The notes beneath the pieces are model-generated. The model did not search any database. It was not told the DNA's origin and was given only the letters and a program-made list of their open reading frames with translations. A program made the translations under genes and the position numbers. From positions 21,670,154 through 21,734,153 of the forward strand of contig NC_057788.1 of NCBI RefSeq assembly GCF_014905175.1: a stretch of 64,000 nucleotides of DNA. The letters are read 5' to 3'. Positions 1 to 14,300 of this stretch are shown piece by piece. The number at the start of each line of letters is the position of its first letter. The stretch's first letter is position 1. This DNA comes from Aphidius gifuensis (lineage: Eukaryota; Arthropoda; Insecta; Hymenoptera; Braconidae).

Positions 1-154
1 TATTCACCTATTAATGCTTATTTTATTCATCAAAGGATGAATGATTATTCAAATTTATATATATAGTCATGTAATTATTCAAATGACTTTTCAATAATAT
101 AATTAAACATTATATATGTTTGATATTAATATGTGTTAATTATTTATCTTACAG

Positions 155-620
155 AGATCCCATGGAATTAATGGATCAGCAACTAGTACGTTGTGGAGTG
201 CCTTCAATTCGTCTTTATGAACATCTTGCCATGACATCATCAAATGTACAACAGCATCAACATAACCACCATCATTATCATCACCATCAACAGCAACAAC
301 AACAACAGCAGCAGCAACAACAACAACAGCAGCAACAACAGCAGCAACAATCAAGAGTTGAGACAAGTCAACAATCACTTACTCCTTGGTTGTCACCTAA
401 CACAGTATTACTATATGGTAGTAGAAATGGTGGTACACCTTCACCTTATCTAACACCACCATCTTTTCCATGTTCTGGTCTTTCATGGTCTTGGCAATCT
501 CCTGTGTCAATGATTTCTCGACGATCATCTCCCTCATCAAGTGGCATTAGACATGCTCCTTATCGAACACCAAATTCAACTCCACCATTATTAAGCGCAC
601 GTCCAGCTACCCCAAATTAG
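155..620 (+). CDS. Last coding exon of a second Tbx20-class T-box gene (partial)
   Basis: C-terminal exon of a gene whose body lies left of the window. It follows a pyrimidine-rich acceptor (cttacag, ending at 154) and opens in phase 2, so the previous exon must supply two bases of the first codon. It encodes about 154 residues ending at TAG 618-620. There is no T-box here; identification rests on the junction. Read as (AG)A, it begins R-DPMELMDQQL, which aligns with R-ETMESMLAEQQ at the start of the last exon of the complete Tbx20-class gene on the other strand, in the same phase. The remainder is low-complexity: a His-rich stretch, about 20 consecutive Gln, then Ser/Pro/Thr-rich sequence ending in RPATPN. 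It is probably a nuclear transcription factor tail (inferred). Its ORF extends upstream of the acceptor, but that part is intronic. The alternative, an unrelated Q-rich protein, is less likely. Confidence 0.75.
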
Positions 621-782
621 CTATGTCCATCATAGTCAACAAGTTTTTTCTTTATTTATTTTTTCCTTATAGTTACAATTCAATTATTACTTTTTTTTTT
701 TTATTTTTCGTACTGTCATTTTACTTGCTGCACATTTCTTTCAGATATGTGTTCAAAAAAAGTTAAAATGACTGTTATGATA

Positions 783-788
783 AATAAA
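783..788 (+). terminator. Candidate poly(A) signal for the left-edge gene
   Basis: An AATAAA hexamer lies about 160 bases after the stop codon at 620, followed by T-rich and TG-containing sequence. In DNA this A+T-rich the hexamer is expected often by chance, so the call rests on position only. Confidence 0.35.
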
Positions 789-3700
789 TTTTCTGTAATA
801 TTAATTTTTAAGTAATGCTTCCAATTGTTTGTGATCATGCCCAGTGAAAAGCCAAAGAAATCAACGAAGCATGCATTCATATATATAGAATTCCTAAAAT
901 TGTATTATACATTATTATATTCAAGGGACTATTTACTTTGCACTTCGAAAAATCGTTTATCCATATAGTTAGTCAAAAATGTGTATAGGATCCAATTATT
1001 AATTTGTAATTTTTTATTATGTTTTTTTTTCGCTATTAAGATTCGTGGTATATGCCATCTTAGAGAGAAAAGTCAATCGTGAGTCAGCTTGTCATTCTCA
1101 ATTGCATTCAGTGAATAGTCCCTCGATTACATTAATTAAGATAATCTAACTTATGTATAATCTATATAAATTTACGTGTATATGATTGTAGCAACGCACT
1201 TTTCTTGTGCCAATTTGTATACGTAATTGGTTATGATAGAAAAAAATATTCCTCTGGAAGTAAAATTTAAAAACATACATATATATATATATATGAGAAT
1301 ACAGTCTCTATTTAAAGTATGACACTATTCAGAGATTGCATGTACATAAGCGTACGTCAAAAAATTGAATCATAAATATTAAAATTTTCAATCGAATTTA
1401 TCACACAATTTGTTGATTTTTTTTCATTTATAATTTTGATGTATGTTTTTTTTTTTTTTAATTTTAAAATAAAATGTATTTTTCCAATTGAGAAAAAGAA
1501 AATAATCAAAATAAAACATTATTATTTATTACTATCGAAAATAATGCTAGATGTTTCTAAATATTGTTTATAAAAATTATCAAAATTAATTTTTATGTTG
1601 AGTAAATAAATTAGCGTGATAAAAAAAAAAAAAAAAAATTCAATTTCATTTTTTGACGAACACTTGGATGTATGCATAAAACGCAAAAGTTGTTAAAATA
1701 TTTTATGATAAAAATATATAATTCTATAATCAAGCATTCAAAATTTTTTAACCTTCAATAATTTTGTTAAATTCAGATATAATCTGTTATCGATTTTTTA
1801 TTATTTAACAAAATATTTCAAACAAAATGCTTGTTTTCTGAATAATTTGTTTTATTGTTTCATTTAATTTCTTAGTATTTATTTATTTATTTAATGTTAC
1901 TAAATTGTTTCATTAGTACTCTTCATTCTTTAATTGTATTAATTATTATATTAAATTATTATTATATTAAACAATATTTAAATACATGCGTCGCCTTTTT
2001 TGTTTTTAATAAAAAATAAAAAAAATTATATATTCTTGGGACCATATGATTAAACAACCAACTGATAGTATGAAAATTACTAAATTGTGCCAATGAGTTT
2101 TGAGTTTTTTTCATCAATATATATGTATATATATTTTTTCTCATTTCAGTTACAATTTTTTCAGCTTAAAATATAATATGTAAATGATTATTATACATTA
2201 CCACAATAGTATTTATTTATTTTCATTTCTAAAACATAAAAATCTTTGTAAAAATAACTAAAATCGTTTAAATGATAATTTTCATTGATAATATCAGTTA
2301 ATTATCAAAAATCCAGTAAATAAAAAATATATATATATCTTAGAAATTATTGTTGTAAATCAACGACTGCGAATTTTTAATTATAAGCCAAGAGAAAATA
2401 GATAATTATCATACAATTTTAATGAAAATAAAAGCTAAATTATTGTACATATATTATTGGATCTTTTGTTATTTTTGTTTTCAATATATTTTGAGTCAAT
2501 TATATATGTATATTTCAGTGAAATTAATTTGATAGATTTTAAATAGAGTTAACTATAGATAAAACTATTTAAAAAATATTTCATTTACAAAAAATTAATA
2601 CAAATTTACCAGCTAATTTTCTTTGTCCATCAAAAATTAATAAAACTTCTCAAACTTTACCTTTTAATTTATATAAAATTTTCTAGTCGTTTGTAATAGT
2701 TAATTTTTTTTTAAAACTGAACAAACTTAAAGCCACAAGTACTTTTAATTTTGTTAACTTTTTTAACTACAATTTTATTAAACATAAAAGAAAAATATTT
2801 AAAAAGAACATAATAATTATATCAACTTTAGCAGTATAATTTTGTATTTTTTTTTTCTTTCATGATCCAAGTTAAAGTGCTTTAAAAGGCAGTGATAATA
2901 AAATAACGAAAAAGAATGATAAAAAATTTGGAAAATTTAGGGGTGTTAAAGTTTTTGGTACTAGCTAACTAAAAAAAAAAAAAAATTGACAACCTTATTT
3001 GGGGCGGTGAAGGAAATGACTATTTGATTTAAAGTGGAATGTTAAATTCATGGATACATGTATAGATATTTATATGTGTCTGCAGAATGGATCGAAAAGT
3101 GAGAGCAACAGACAAGCAAGATACCTATAAGCTTGTAATTATGTTGATACGCATGATTTGCGGTTCGCCACAGACCATTGAGAAGCCTCCAGCAATGCTC
3201 ACCAATTGCCGCTGTTCCTCTTCAGACAATGAAAAAAACCATTTCTTTCTTTCTTATATTGCTCAAGACTTGAAACTTCTTTTACACATATTTATCCGCG
3301 AGTACGACTAACTTGTGTGTGTGTGTATCATTTATATATATGTATACAAAACTCATATTACTCTAGTATTATGTATATATATACGCATACACATTTATAT
3401 ATATTTCATCGTGTTGCTCAATCATTCTACAAGATACCAGAATGCACGATGAGCCTCACAACCGTAGCAAAACCGCAGTTTAAACGGTTGAGTCTTATTG
3501 TAATTGTTTTCCATTATACAAACCGCTTTTGAAAGATTGTACACCTTGAGCTTACGGCTTGTACTTTTTTTTTTCTTTTTAGTAAATCAGTATGATTTTC
3601 TGCATATTGAACTCTTCATATATGTGCGTGTATTTTTTGTTTGTCAATTTATTTTTTATTTAACTGTTTTATATTATTTTTTTTATCTAATTTAAATTAA

Positions 3701-4658
3701 CAATTATTATCACTTGTAATAAAATGATAATTTAATAATAATAATATGTTAATTTGATTTATTTTTTTTTTAAGTAAATAATAAATTTATCTCTATCATT
3801 TATTACAGCATCAAGAGTTGACGCGATGATTCATCAAATTTATAATTTGTTATTTTATTAAAATATATATAAGCTTTTGTTGTTTGTTCACTAAGTAAAC
3901 TGTGAACAAACAACCAACTGTTGAATTCAACTGGATTTTTTTATTAATGTTTTTAAAATTATATTATGTTAAATGATATTTTTATTGTTCATATGTCTAT
4001 ATCAAATGAAACACGTATCAACACTCTCATCGTTGGTATTTATTTTTATTTTACTATCATCACTCAACATCATCTTGGATTTAAATTCTTGCGTAAATAA
4101 TTTCACAGTTAATTATTTATTTAACCACACGCTTAAAGTACTTGGTTATAAATTTTTTTTTGTTAGATAAATTGTATTTATTATTATAAATATAAATAAT
4201 AGTAAATCTTTTTCTTATTTTAAATAAAAAATATGAAATCAGATTAATTCTTCAGGTATTTTAAATTTTTTTTATAAGATTTTCAGGTATAATATTTTGA
4301 ATATAGTCAACTGCAATATAACACAACGTAAATATATGTTAACAATACAGTAGAAGGAAACATGGTACAATCGAAAGAGAGCGTTAAGTATATGTAAATG
4401 AGAAAGCCTGTTTGAATGCATAGATTTATGAGTCTTATTCGAATTCCAAAGTGTCATAAATATCAGTATAAGTAGCTAGGCACGGCTAGGCATTACAATG
4501 TAATAGCGGTAAAAATGAGTTGACAAAAAAAATAATCAAATAATAAAAAAAATATATAAATACTCACTGAAAAATTACAGAAAAAAAAAAAAAGATTCTC
4601 CCACGTATAAAATTATTAGCATTGAAAAATAAGAAAATAATAAAAAGATTATTTAAAA

Positions 4659-4661
<3 letters not shown>

Positions 4662-4694
<33 letters not shown>
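4662..4694. repeat. AT dinucleotide microsatellite
   Basis: An uninterrupted TA/AT run of about 33 bases, one of the longest simple dinucleotide runs in the window. Confidence 0.9.
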
Positions 4695-4697
<3 letters not shown>

Positions 4698-5131
4698 ACT
4701 ATTTTTTCATTTATTAAAATAATTAATTTTTTGTAGATAATAAAATCAAGTATTTATGACTTTTTCTTTACAACAGAAACATTGTTTTTTTTTTTTTAAT
4801 TATTTTTAATTAATAAAATAATAGTTGAGGATATATGAAATTAGAAAAAAAAAATATAATTAACTTTAGTTTGGAATAACATCTTAATGAATGCAGTGGT
4901 CAAGGCGTGACTTTCTATACATTGGGATAAAGGTTTAGGAGGGTTGAGAAAAAATGAAAAGCAATAACGAGGGTATGTATTTTAAAATGGCATTTGGCGT
5001 GACCATAAAAAATCTGAGCTTATATATACCTGTGGATAGAGGCCAAATAGATCCAAAGGTATAGAGTTTTTTTTTCTCAAGGTTGTGGGGATGACTGACA
5101 AACGACTGCCAAAAATTCGTCCAACAAAAAT

Positions 5132-5318
5132 AATTATTAAGAGAATACAGTGAAGAAAAAAAGGAGAAATTTTAAATTCAATAGATTCGGAAAAGAAAAG
5201 AAATATGCAATAATCTTCAAAGGAAATTATTAAGAGAATATAGTGAAGAAAAAAAGGAGAAATTTTAAATTCAATAGATTTGGAAAAGAAAAGAAATAAG
5301 CAATAATCTTCAAAGGAA
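5132..5318. repeat. 93-bp tandem duplication, two copies
   Basis: The segment beginning AATTATTAAGAGAATA is repeated once with a period of 93 bases. Only a few substitutions are visible between copies (for example atacag/atatag and attcgg/atttgg), so the duplication is fairly recent. It is purine-rich and non-coding. Confidence 0.85.
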
Positions 5319-8300
5319 ATTTAAGCGTCAAATTGGAAAATGTGAAAAGAGAAAATACGATAAATGACTGTCCAAAAACTTATGAGTCGAAGGAAGTTAA
5401 AAGATATTTTCTTGCAATTGATAATTCACAAATTTTAAATAACTTTTATGTTAAAAAACATTTTCGATTATCTAAAATATTGAATTAAAAATTATACATG
5501 TATTTAAACAAATATAACATCCCCGGTATTGTCACAATACTTTTTCGAAACTAAAAAAAACTCACAGCATCACCATGAAAAAAAAAAAGAAAATTCTTTT
5601 TCACACAGTGGGTCCTGATGTTTGCTGACACTGTGGTCTGTTCCCGTAAGAATTCATAGAACTAAACAGCTGTGATGAAAGGAAAACGTTAAATAATTTA
5701 TTTGTCAGTATTTTCAAACAAAAAAAAAAATAAAACCTTTATCTACCATATCGTTAAAAATTGTTGTTAAAATACAATTCTAAAATTTAAGTAAAAAATT
5801 AAAATTTAATATAATTTTTCTACCAATATAATATTAAAAAAAAAAAAACATAACATTGTTTTTATTTTATAAAATTATTTTTCAACTATTATATAATTGA
5901 TATTTATTTAGAGTATATCATTTACAAAGTTTGTATTTTATTGACAATAAAAGAAAAGGTGTGTTGTCACTAAATTCAAAAAATCTATTGTAAAAAAAAA
6001 AAAAAAAATATGTATATATCAGCTATTGTTGTTAATATATATTGACTTTAAGTTGTGGCTAAACAAGGATAGATATAATTTAGTATGGCTATTGTATTCA
6101 TCTATACGTTCGTCACGCGCCCCCCAGATTATTTGCTTCTGAAAAGTGAAACGCCAAGCTATTTCACATTTGTCCGAAGAGCCAAACATCTTCTCAATGA
6201 ACAATAGAAAAAACCCATCTTTTTTCTTTATTCTTTTCCAACGAACCGTTAACTTACCGATAAATGTATAAAGTAAGGGAGGAGTATTTATTTATTTATT
6301 TATTATTATTATTTCTTTTTTTTTTCTTCTGAAAAATCTTTTTTACAATTGATCATTGCAAGGAGCATTTAAGCATTTCACCCGGTAGGATCTCTATTTC
6401 AATTTAACTTTAAAATTTTCGAAAAATGGCCTTTTCACCAACTTCATGGTTAGTTAGTAAGAACGTCAAGATACTCCTCCCTGTTTTCGCACTTTTAAAA
6501 CACATCTAACTTTTCGATAACTTTAAAAGCTTTATACCACAATATATACCTGTTTCTTTTCTTTTTTTTTTTTTCTTAATCTCTCACAACAACCAGCTTT
6601 TTTATATTGTCGAGTTTCTGGCATTTTTATAGATAAATTTTTTCTTCATTTTTTATAATACCAAAGATATATCCTAGATATCAATTCCAAAAGATTTTAC
6701 GCCCACTTCTATGTATCAATAGACATGATGATTTCCATTGGGACTCAATACCGGTAATATTTATAATTCAAAAATACATATTCTCACGGGTTTAAAAATA
6801 AACTATTTATCAGATTTTACATTGATTATTATTCTCAAATTTTAAACCTTTATTTATTTTTATTTTTATTTTTTTCTGCATATGATGACTTGTAAAATCA
6901 ATAGTTTAAAATACCATTATTTTCATATAATCATATTTTTTTTAAAACTTGAGATTTGTGTAAAAAATCTATATAAATATATCAAGGCGTGTCTTTTTTT
7001 TTTTTCTTCTAAAAAAGAATATGATAAATATGTGGGTAAAGTATCTTTATAAAAAATGGCTCCCTAAAAATATTAGCAAACTAAAAAATATCAAAATAAA
7101 TTTATAATAATTTATAGTCAAGTTTTAAACAATAAAAAAAGACAAGCTATATTATATTATATTTATTGTCAACGAGCTGTTGTCATTTATATATGATAAT
7201 AATTATATTAATATTGGCAGTAATATACAAAGTTGCCTTTGCCTTAGCAGTCATTATTAGACTGTTAGACAACTAGATGATTTAAAAAAGAATAAAAAAA
7301 AAGAAAGAGAAAAAAAAAAAAAAACAGAGGGTAAATCAAGCCTGTTCATGATGGGTGGTCTATGTGATGTATCCAAGCATGTATAGACACAAATGTTTAG
7401 CAGTAGAAAAACACCCGACACTTAAATTCATTTATATGAGATTTAGGGTGCCTTGATCTGTTGAAAATATTCCTCGTTACAACGACAAACTAACTACATA
7501 TACAAACCCTTCAACCCTCTTCTGTTAAAGCACACGAGCCAGCAGGACAATTTCGATAGTAAATCACTTCTATAAGGGCTGTTAAATAGTAAACGTGCTA
7601 AAGATTTTTAGTTTAGGCGTATAAACCTCGGACCCACATGTAGTCTATTCATGGAAAACTTGCTGTGCACGTCTTTGAGAATGAATATTCCCAAAAAGAT
7701 ATCTATAAATTTTTTTTTATTTGTCATTTTCTATAAAATTTATATATATGCGTGTATGCTTGTGGTGTTGTTATTTATTTTCTATAAAATACTATTTCTA
7801 CTGTATGTTTACTGAATCAGTGTTTGCTTAGTCAGCTTACTATCTTAAAGAGCTATAGCATGCAATAAAATTTTTCTATTATATATTTTCTACCTTGGCA
7901 GTCTTTTTTCTTTTTGATAAATTTGCATTGTTAAAAATTTTTGTGCTATATATTTTTTGTATTGTTATATACTTTTATATCAAAGGAAATTTTTTGTTAA
8001 CTTTTGAATTTAAAATAGAATATAAATGCACTTATTTTTGATTATACAAAAAAAATATTTTATTTACTTATTTTTATATACATGGACAGAATTTGAAAAT
8101 ATTCTGATTTTCACCAAGCTTTGAATATATTAAATACCCAATCGATAAAAAACAAAAACAAACTGATTTTTAAAACAATTGAGCTAGCTCAAAAACACAA
8201 TATAGTATTGGCTCAAGTCGTGAGCTTCAATAATCTATTTCATGTTATTGAAAATATTGACTACTAGACATTGAACCCAAGGGAATCATCCAAATTTCAA

Positions 8301-11300
8301 TATAACAAAACTGAGTTTCTTAACTTGTCTTTGTATATTTTTATTCATTTATACAATAACATCCCACTTTTCCCTGAGGATACAACACCAACACTTTATC
8401 TAATACATGTGTGGTTTTTATTCACTCTGTCAAAGTATAATATACAAACACATATATATACACTTGTTGGAAATAACAATCTCACTTGAGTATAAAGCTA
8501 ATAATAATTCCATGTCAAATCATCGATTTAGTACATCGTCAATATCACAGATGCGTGTACGATATTTCATGATGATTATCGTATTGGAAATTACAGAAAA
8601 AAAGGGAGAGAAATTGTCAAAAATGTATTTTCCCATGGTATATATATAAAATACCACGAATATATACATATAACTTAAAACTATTTGAGTGAAATAGAGA
8701 GAGAAAGAATAAAAAAAAAAAAAAGAAATCATACGACAAGCAACTTTTCCCGATTTGTGTGGAACCTGATACCCATGTGAAGGGTCGTGAAATTAAGATA
8801 TATGACATGAGGGGGTTGCACATTATGACCAGTATATGTATGAGAGATTTTTACTGGTCCAATTGGTTCTTCAGTATCTTTTTTTTCTTCATTTTTTTTG
8901 CTATATATATATACGCTTAAGTCATTTTGTTTTTTCTGTGTTATACACCGATCAAAACCACCCCCGCGGTTAGCTAATAAATATATCGTCGAGATACATA
9001 TTTTCCTTTTTCAAATGTGTTGCTCAATTTTTGTTTTTTTTTTTATTTTTTTTTTGCGGTGGCACGTGCGACTTATCCCCCCAGATGACACCGTTTTTAT
9101 TGTAAGGCAGTTTATGCTTATGGGCAATCATGGGTAGGAAGGCATACTGATGTATACAATTGCAATTTTGATGTAAAAATTAAATTATTAATAAAATGAA
9201 AGGAAAAAAAATATTAGCCCTGTGTGTATATGAAAAATAAACGAGACAACGTTAAAGATTTAAATGTTTAAATTAAAAAATGAAAAATAGAAAATTTTTT
9301 AATCAATAAAATTCTTTTTCATATATATTTTTTTGTAACATCAGTGGAAATTTTAAAAATAAATTTGTAGTTGGGTATTATAAATAAGTAGTTATACCCT
9401 TCGGTTTGTATATACAAATATATTTCTACTATATCGTTTTCCTTCTTCAACGTTTGCCTCCCTTCGAACATGGTATTTTGCCTCAATAATGTTTATGGTA
9501 TATATACCACACACAAAATAGCCAGAGGGTGATTTTCATCCGGTTAGTTGGTTCGGACTGTAATTTCAAAACCACCCCCTATGCATATAGATTGTAGATT
9601 TTCTACACAAATCTACATTGCGGGTGTAATTCTGACTTTATTCGATATCTCAATTAAAATTCAGGAAGGTTATGCTGTTCCCTCGATGATATGGTCATAA
9701 TTATTTTTTTTTCTAACTATATTCTCTATTGTTTTTTTTTTTGCCTTTTTTAATTGATGTATATATTTAGTTAAAGATTTACCACGAAGTTTGAAAAGCC
9801 ACCCTTATGAAAAATATATATGCCTTACAAAAAAAAAAAAATACAGGTAGCGTACTCTACTGGTGATGACAATGTAGTATTTTTAATTTAAAAAGGATAC
9901 AATTTTTCTTAAAGTTTAAATATTATATTGCAAGTGTTTTTTGTACTTGTGAGTGTAATTATTGATGCTACTATCAAATAATTCAATAAACAACCAATTT
10001 TTTTTATTCTTTTAATAACTGCTCTGTATAAAATTTTAAAAATTATTAAATAAAAATTATTTCTGACAGACGGACACATGAATAAGATTATAAACGTTCG
10101 TTATGGTACACTAGAGTGAAAAAAAAAATAAAGAAAAAAGTAATTATATATCAAAATAATGACAAGTAAATGAATGGAAAAGTAGCGTTAAATTTCAAGA
10201 CCGGATGGAACTAAAAATATATATAAGAAACACCTCAGTAGATATAGGAAAAATCGACAGATGGCTCCCACACCCATAATACAAGTTATACACCACAAAA
10301 TTTTGATTTGAGGCTAAAAATTTTTCAAACCATTTGCTCTCCTATAATTTTTTTTTCAGCTAATATGTCCTTCAATTCGAGCCGCATTAAAACCCTCTGA
10401 AAATCTTTTTTTTCCCCTTGACCTCTTTTACACTCATCGATCTATGTTGTAATTTTAATTTCCTTCTTTTTTGATATATCGATACAATATAATATATGTA
10501 ATTTGATTTATTTAAAATTTTTTTTCTAATGACGCATATACAAAGTATGTTTTTTGAATTAAAAAAAAAAAAAAAAAACCAGTAAAATTTACAAGTATTT
10601 TTTTTCTCCAGAAAATGTATGGGCAATTTTTTATTTACCTATAACCAAGTAACCAATGAAAAATAAAATACACAAAAGCCACTCCTTAATATTAAAATAA
10701 AGGGTCAAATTAGATATTAATTTTTTTGCTCGACGAATAAAACCACATTTTCGTGTCCAAAATAAATATATATATATATATATGTATAGATAAACTAACA
10801 CTCAACAAAGAGGCTCGCGTGTTCTTCTCATTTTGCCTTCTGTTTATTTTCTTAACGGTCGAAATAATAAGCCAGCCACTTGTATATGCCGTCTGGCTGG
10901 CGAAGGGAATGAAATATAAAAAGTGAAATCTACCAAACGCATGTCCTCCAAGTAAAGAATGAAATTTTGTGAATCTTATATTTGCAGTAAGGATAAAATC
11001 GATTTTTTTTTTACTTTTTATTTTAAATTACCGTCACCTGTTAGAGTTAAGGGTAGATTTTAAGCATGTATATTTTTTTAAATAAGACAAACACATCACG
11101 CAAGTGTCATAAGTTTTGCTCATTTATCAAGTGCATTGATCCCAACTGTTTTTTTTTTTTCATTTCATCATCTTAATTATTTTTCAACGACCATATGTTA
11201 ATAATGATGATAACAGCTCTTTTCCTGTAGAAAGCATTGCTCATATAATGCAGGACAAATTTTATTTTCTTCTTAAACTTCCTTTCTATTCTCTCTTTCT

Positions 11301-14300
11301 TATAATATTAATTCACCTTTGTAATCTACTTTTCACCCTATCATGCGGTATTTATGAATATACACTAAATCATATATTAATATTATTTATCAACTTATTC
11401 GTAGCCATCTAGATTAAATCTGGTATGACCATTTTGATTTCTTATTTTTTTCAACTTTAAATTTATAAAATTAAATAATTACTTGAAATTTTTAAATAAA
11501 AAATGATTAATCTAAATTTTACCAAACACTTTTATTCTTAAATTAAATTTTTGTTTTATTTTATTTTTGTATCTAGATATGTGCGGTATATTGAAAAAAA
11601 AAATTTTAATGAATATTTTTTCGCGGAATATGACACAAGGACAATTTATCTATTGAATTTTTATCATTTAAATACTGAATCATGTTGTTGTAATGTATAA
11701 GCATCTTGTTGTATAATGTATTGCGTGGCAGATTGTTGGACATATGATATGTGCGTGTATTTATATATACCCAAAAGTCATCTACTGACGCAAATTATGG
11801 GATTTATTGTACCAGTAATCACCGTAACATCTTGCCAAACTACTATCACGCGATCTCTTTTCACATTATAATTATTAATTACACAATGCAAATAAAAATT
11901 ATAAGTAAATAGATTTTTTTTTATTTTTAATTTATGAATTTATAACATTATAATTAATTTATTGTTTATATATTTTTAAAATAATCAACTAAATTTCATG
12001 GTACACAAAACATCAGTTATAATTTTATTTTAACCGGATAAATTTATCATGAGAATATTAAAAGGATATTTTGAAAATTAACATGATAAATAATTACAAT
12101 GCTGTCATTGCAACACATTTCATTTTATAACAGACAATTTTAAATCAGTCTACATTAGCTATATTGATTTAGACACGCCAACACTTTCTCTAATTTCGTA
12201 GAGCTATAAAAAACTACGAATATATATCAAGACATTAAAGAAATAATATATAATTTTTGAATCATCTTGAAATATTCTCTCTTCGAGTATAAAATTTATA
12301 TCTATTGAATGAAAGGAAAACTTCCAAGCATCTCTAAACAGGTTTAAAATATTATTTCAATCGAAAAGGTTTATATGTATTTATGAAAGGAAAGAATACG
12401 TGAAGCAACAACATTTATAAGAATTAGAAAATTATTAGGATAGGATGTAGAAACACTTGGGAATATCAAAAAAAAATATCCAGTCATTTTTACAAGTAAA
12501 TATGAGAATTTAAAATTTTAGTTTCTGAATGAAATTTAAAATACATTTACAAGTAATTCAAAATTATTTTTTGATATTTTTTGCTGTTTTCAATTTTTCA
12601 AAATCTCTCGAGAGGAGTTTCTTTATATAATATAGCTGGATAGAAAGATTATTAATAATATCATTTGTAGTTGAAAAAAAAAAAAAAATAATAATATTTA
12701 AAAAATGAGATATAAATATATTTATATATTTATATTCAGTTGTGCTTTTCATTCATCGTTTTGTCTTGTCAATTGAGTAAATTAAAAAGCTCTATCTTGA
12801 GAGATTTTAAAAAAGCTCCAATAAAAATGATTAATACAATAAGTAAAATATACTTGTTCACAATAATAATAACAATAACAACAACAACAACGAAACAAAG
12901 GTTTCAAAATAAAAGTAAAAACACAATTGGAAAGAGCAATCAGAATAGCGCATGCAGGGTGACAAGGCGCATCACTTTCCGACAAATTGTTTGGGGCTGA
13001 CTTGTTTAGTCGTGAAAATGGAGTAAATTTATATCTATATATATTTTTCTGTGTATACCCGCCTCCCTTGTTACCATTACTTTACATTTATCTCTGAGTG
13101 AGTGTAATCCACCCTAGTTACAAACGCGTCAGTTTGGTGTATCGTATGTGTCTGTTTGCGCAAGTGGCATTGCTGAAGACCTTATCCAGAGCTTATTTGG
13201 TATCTCTATGGCAACCCCATAACGATGCCATATGGGGGAGAATAAGTATAGATAGTATAACTGTGTAGCACGTGCCTTCCATTTCTACATAGAAAAAAAA
13301 AATTAGGCCTAGAATGGCACGCGGCGCTAAATTCGTATCACCCACACAATAAATGAACCTGTCTCATATTTTTTTTCCCTTAGTGTCTATATACATGTTG
13401 TGAATACTAGATAATTCGTATGTACTTGTATATTATAAATATATGTAACATGTGATTTAACTAGACAGACAAAAGATTTCAAAAATTCATTCAAAAAAAA
13501 AAAATTGCTTTTACATACAGTCTCGTAATTAAATTGAGTATAAATATATTTTTTGTTGTAAATTAATTTAATATTATACTAGATGCAGTGCATTGATTAT
13601 AGTATAGATATATATAATGTTGGTAATATGCGGTAAAGCTCATTGTTAGAGCTGGGACTAATACATGTTGAAGAAAATTTCCATGCAGCAGGTAAACAAG
13701 ATAATTATAAGAGAACCCAACAACTCAGTCTTGACGATTAACACTTTCAAGGTCAATAACACACCTTTACATTTCAACCAGAATATTTATTACCAGTTTG
13801 ATGACAGGTTCTTTTTTTTTTTTTGTTAGAGTTTTACGAGTTTTAAGGGACACTGGGTGTTAACTACTTGACAATTAAAATAGACTATCGATATTTTTTA
13901 AAAATTTTTTCAATTTCGTTTTTATGAATTAAAATTTATATACTTTCCATTCTAACAAGATTCAAGAAAATGATTTTTTTGGAGCAGTATTTCCCGTTAT
14001 CAGTGCCAATAACGATTTGAAAAAAAAATGAGTTTATAGTTGGTGTGATGAGTGTCAAACTTGAACAACGATCTGTTATAAAATATTGTCAATTCAAATG
14101 ATGTGTAGGGATAAAAAGTACATTAATTTTTTCGTAAAGTATAATAAGGTATATATAAACGACGAATACCTCGAAGATGGCATAATGAGTGTCATATCCA
14201 CCTTGGGTCCTTGGTTGAAAAAAACAAGTAAATATATTGAGGATTATGCACTGGTAAATAATCTCGTCAATTTCGTGTAAATTGAGGGTCACTAACTTTT

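Noticed and set aside
136..378. 80-codon minus-strand frame rich in Val/Ala
   Set aside because: Antisense of the Gln/His run in the left-edge exon.
3087..3311. 74-codon frame in a slightly G+C-richer stretch
   Set aside because: No recognisable motif, no neighbouring exon-like frames, and it ends in microsatellite sequence.
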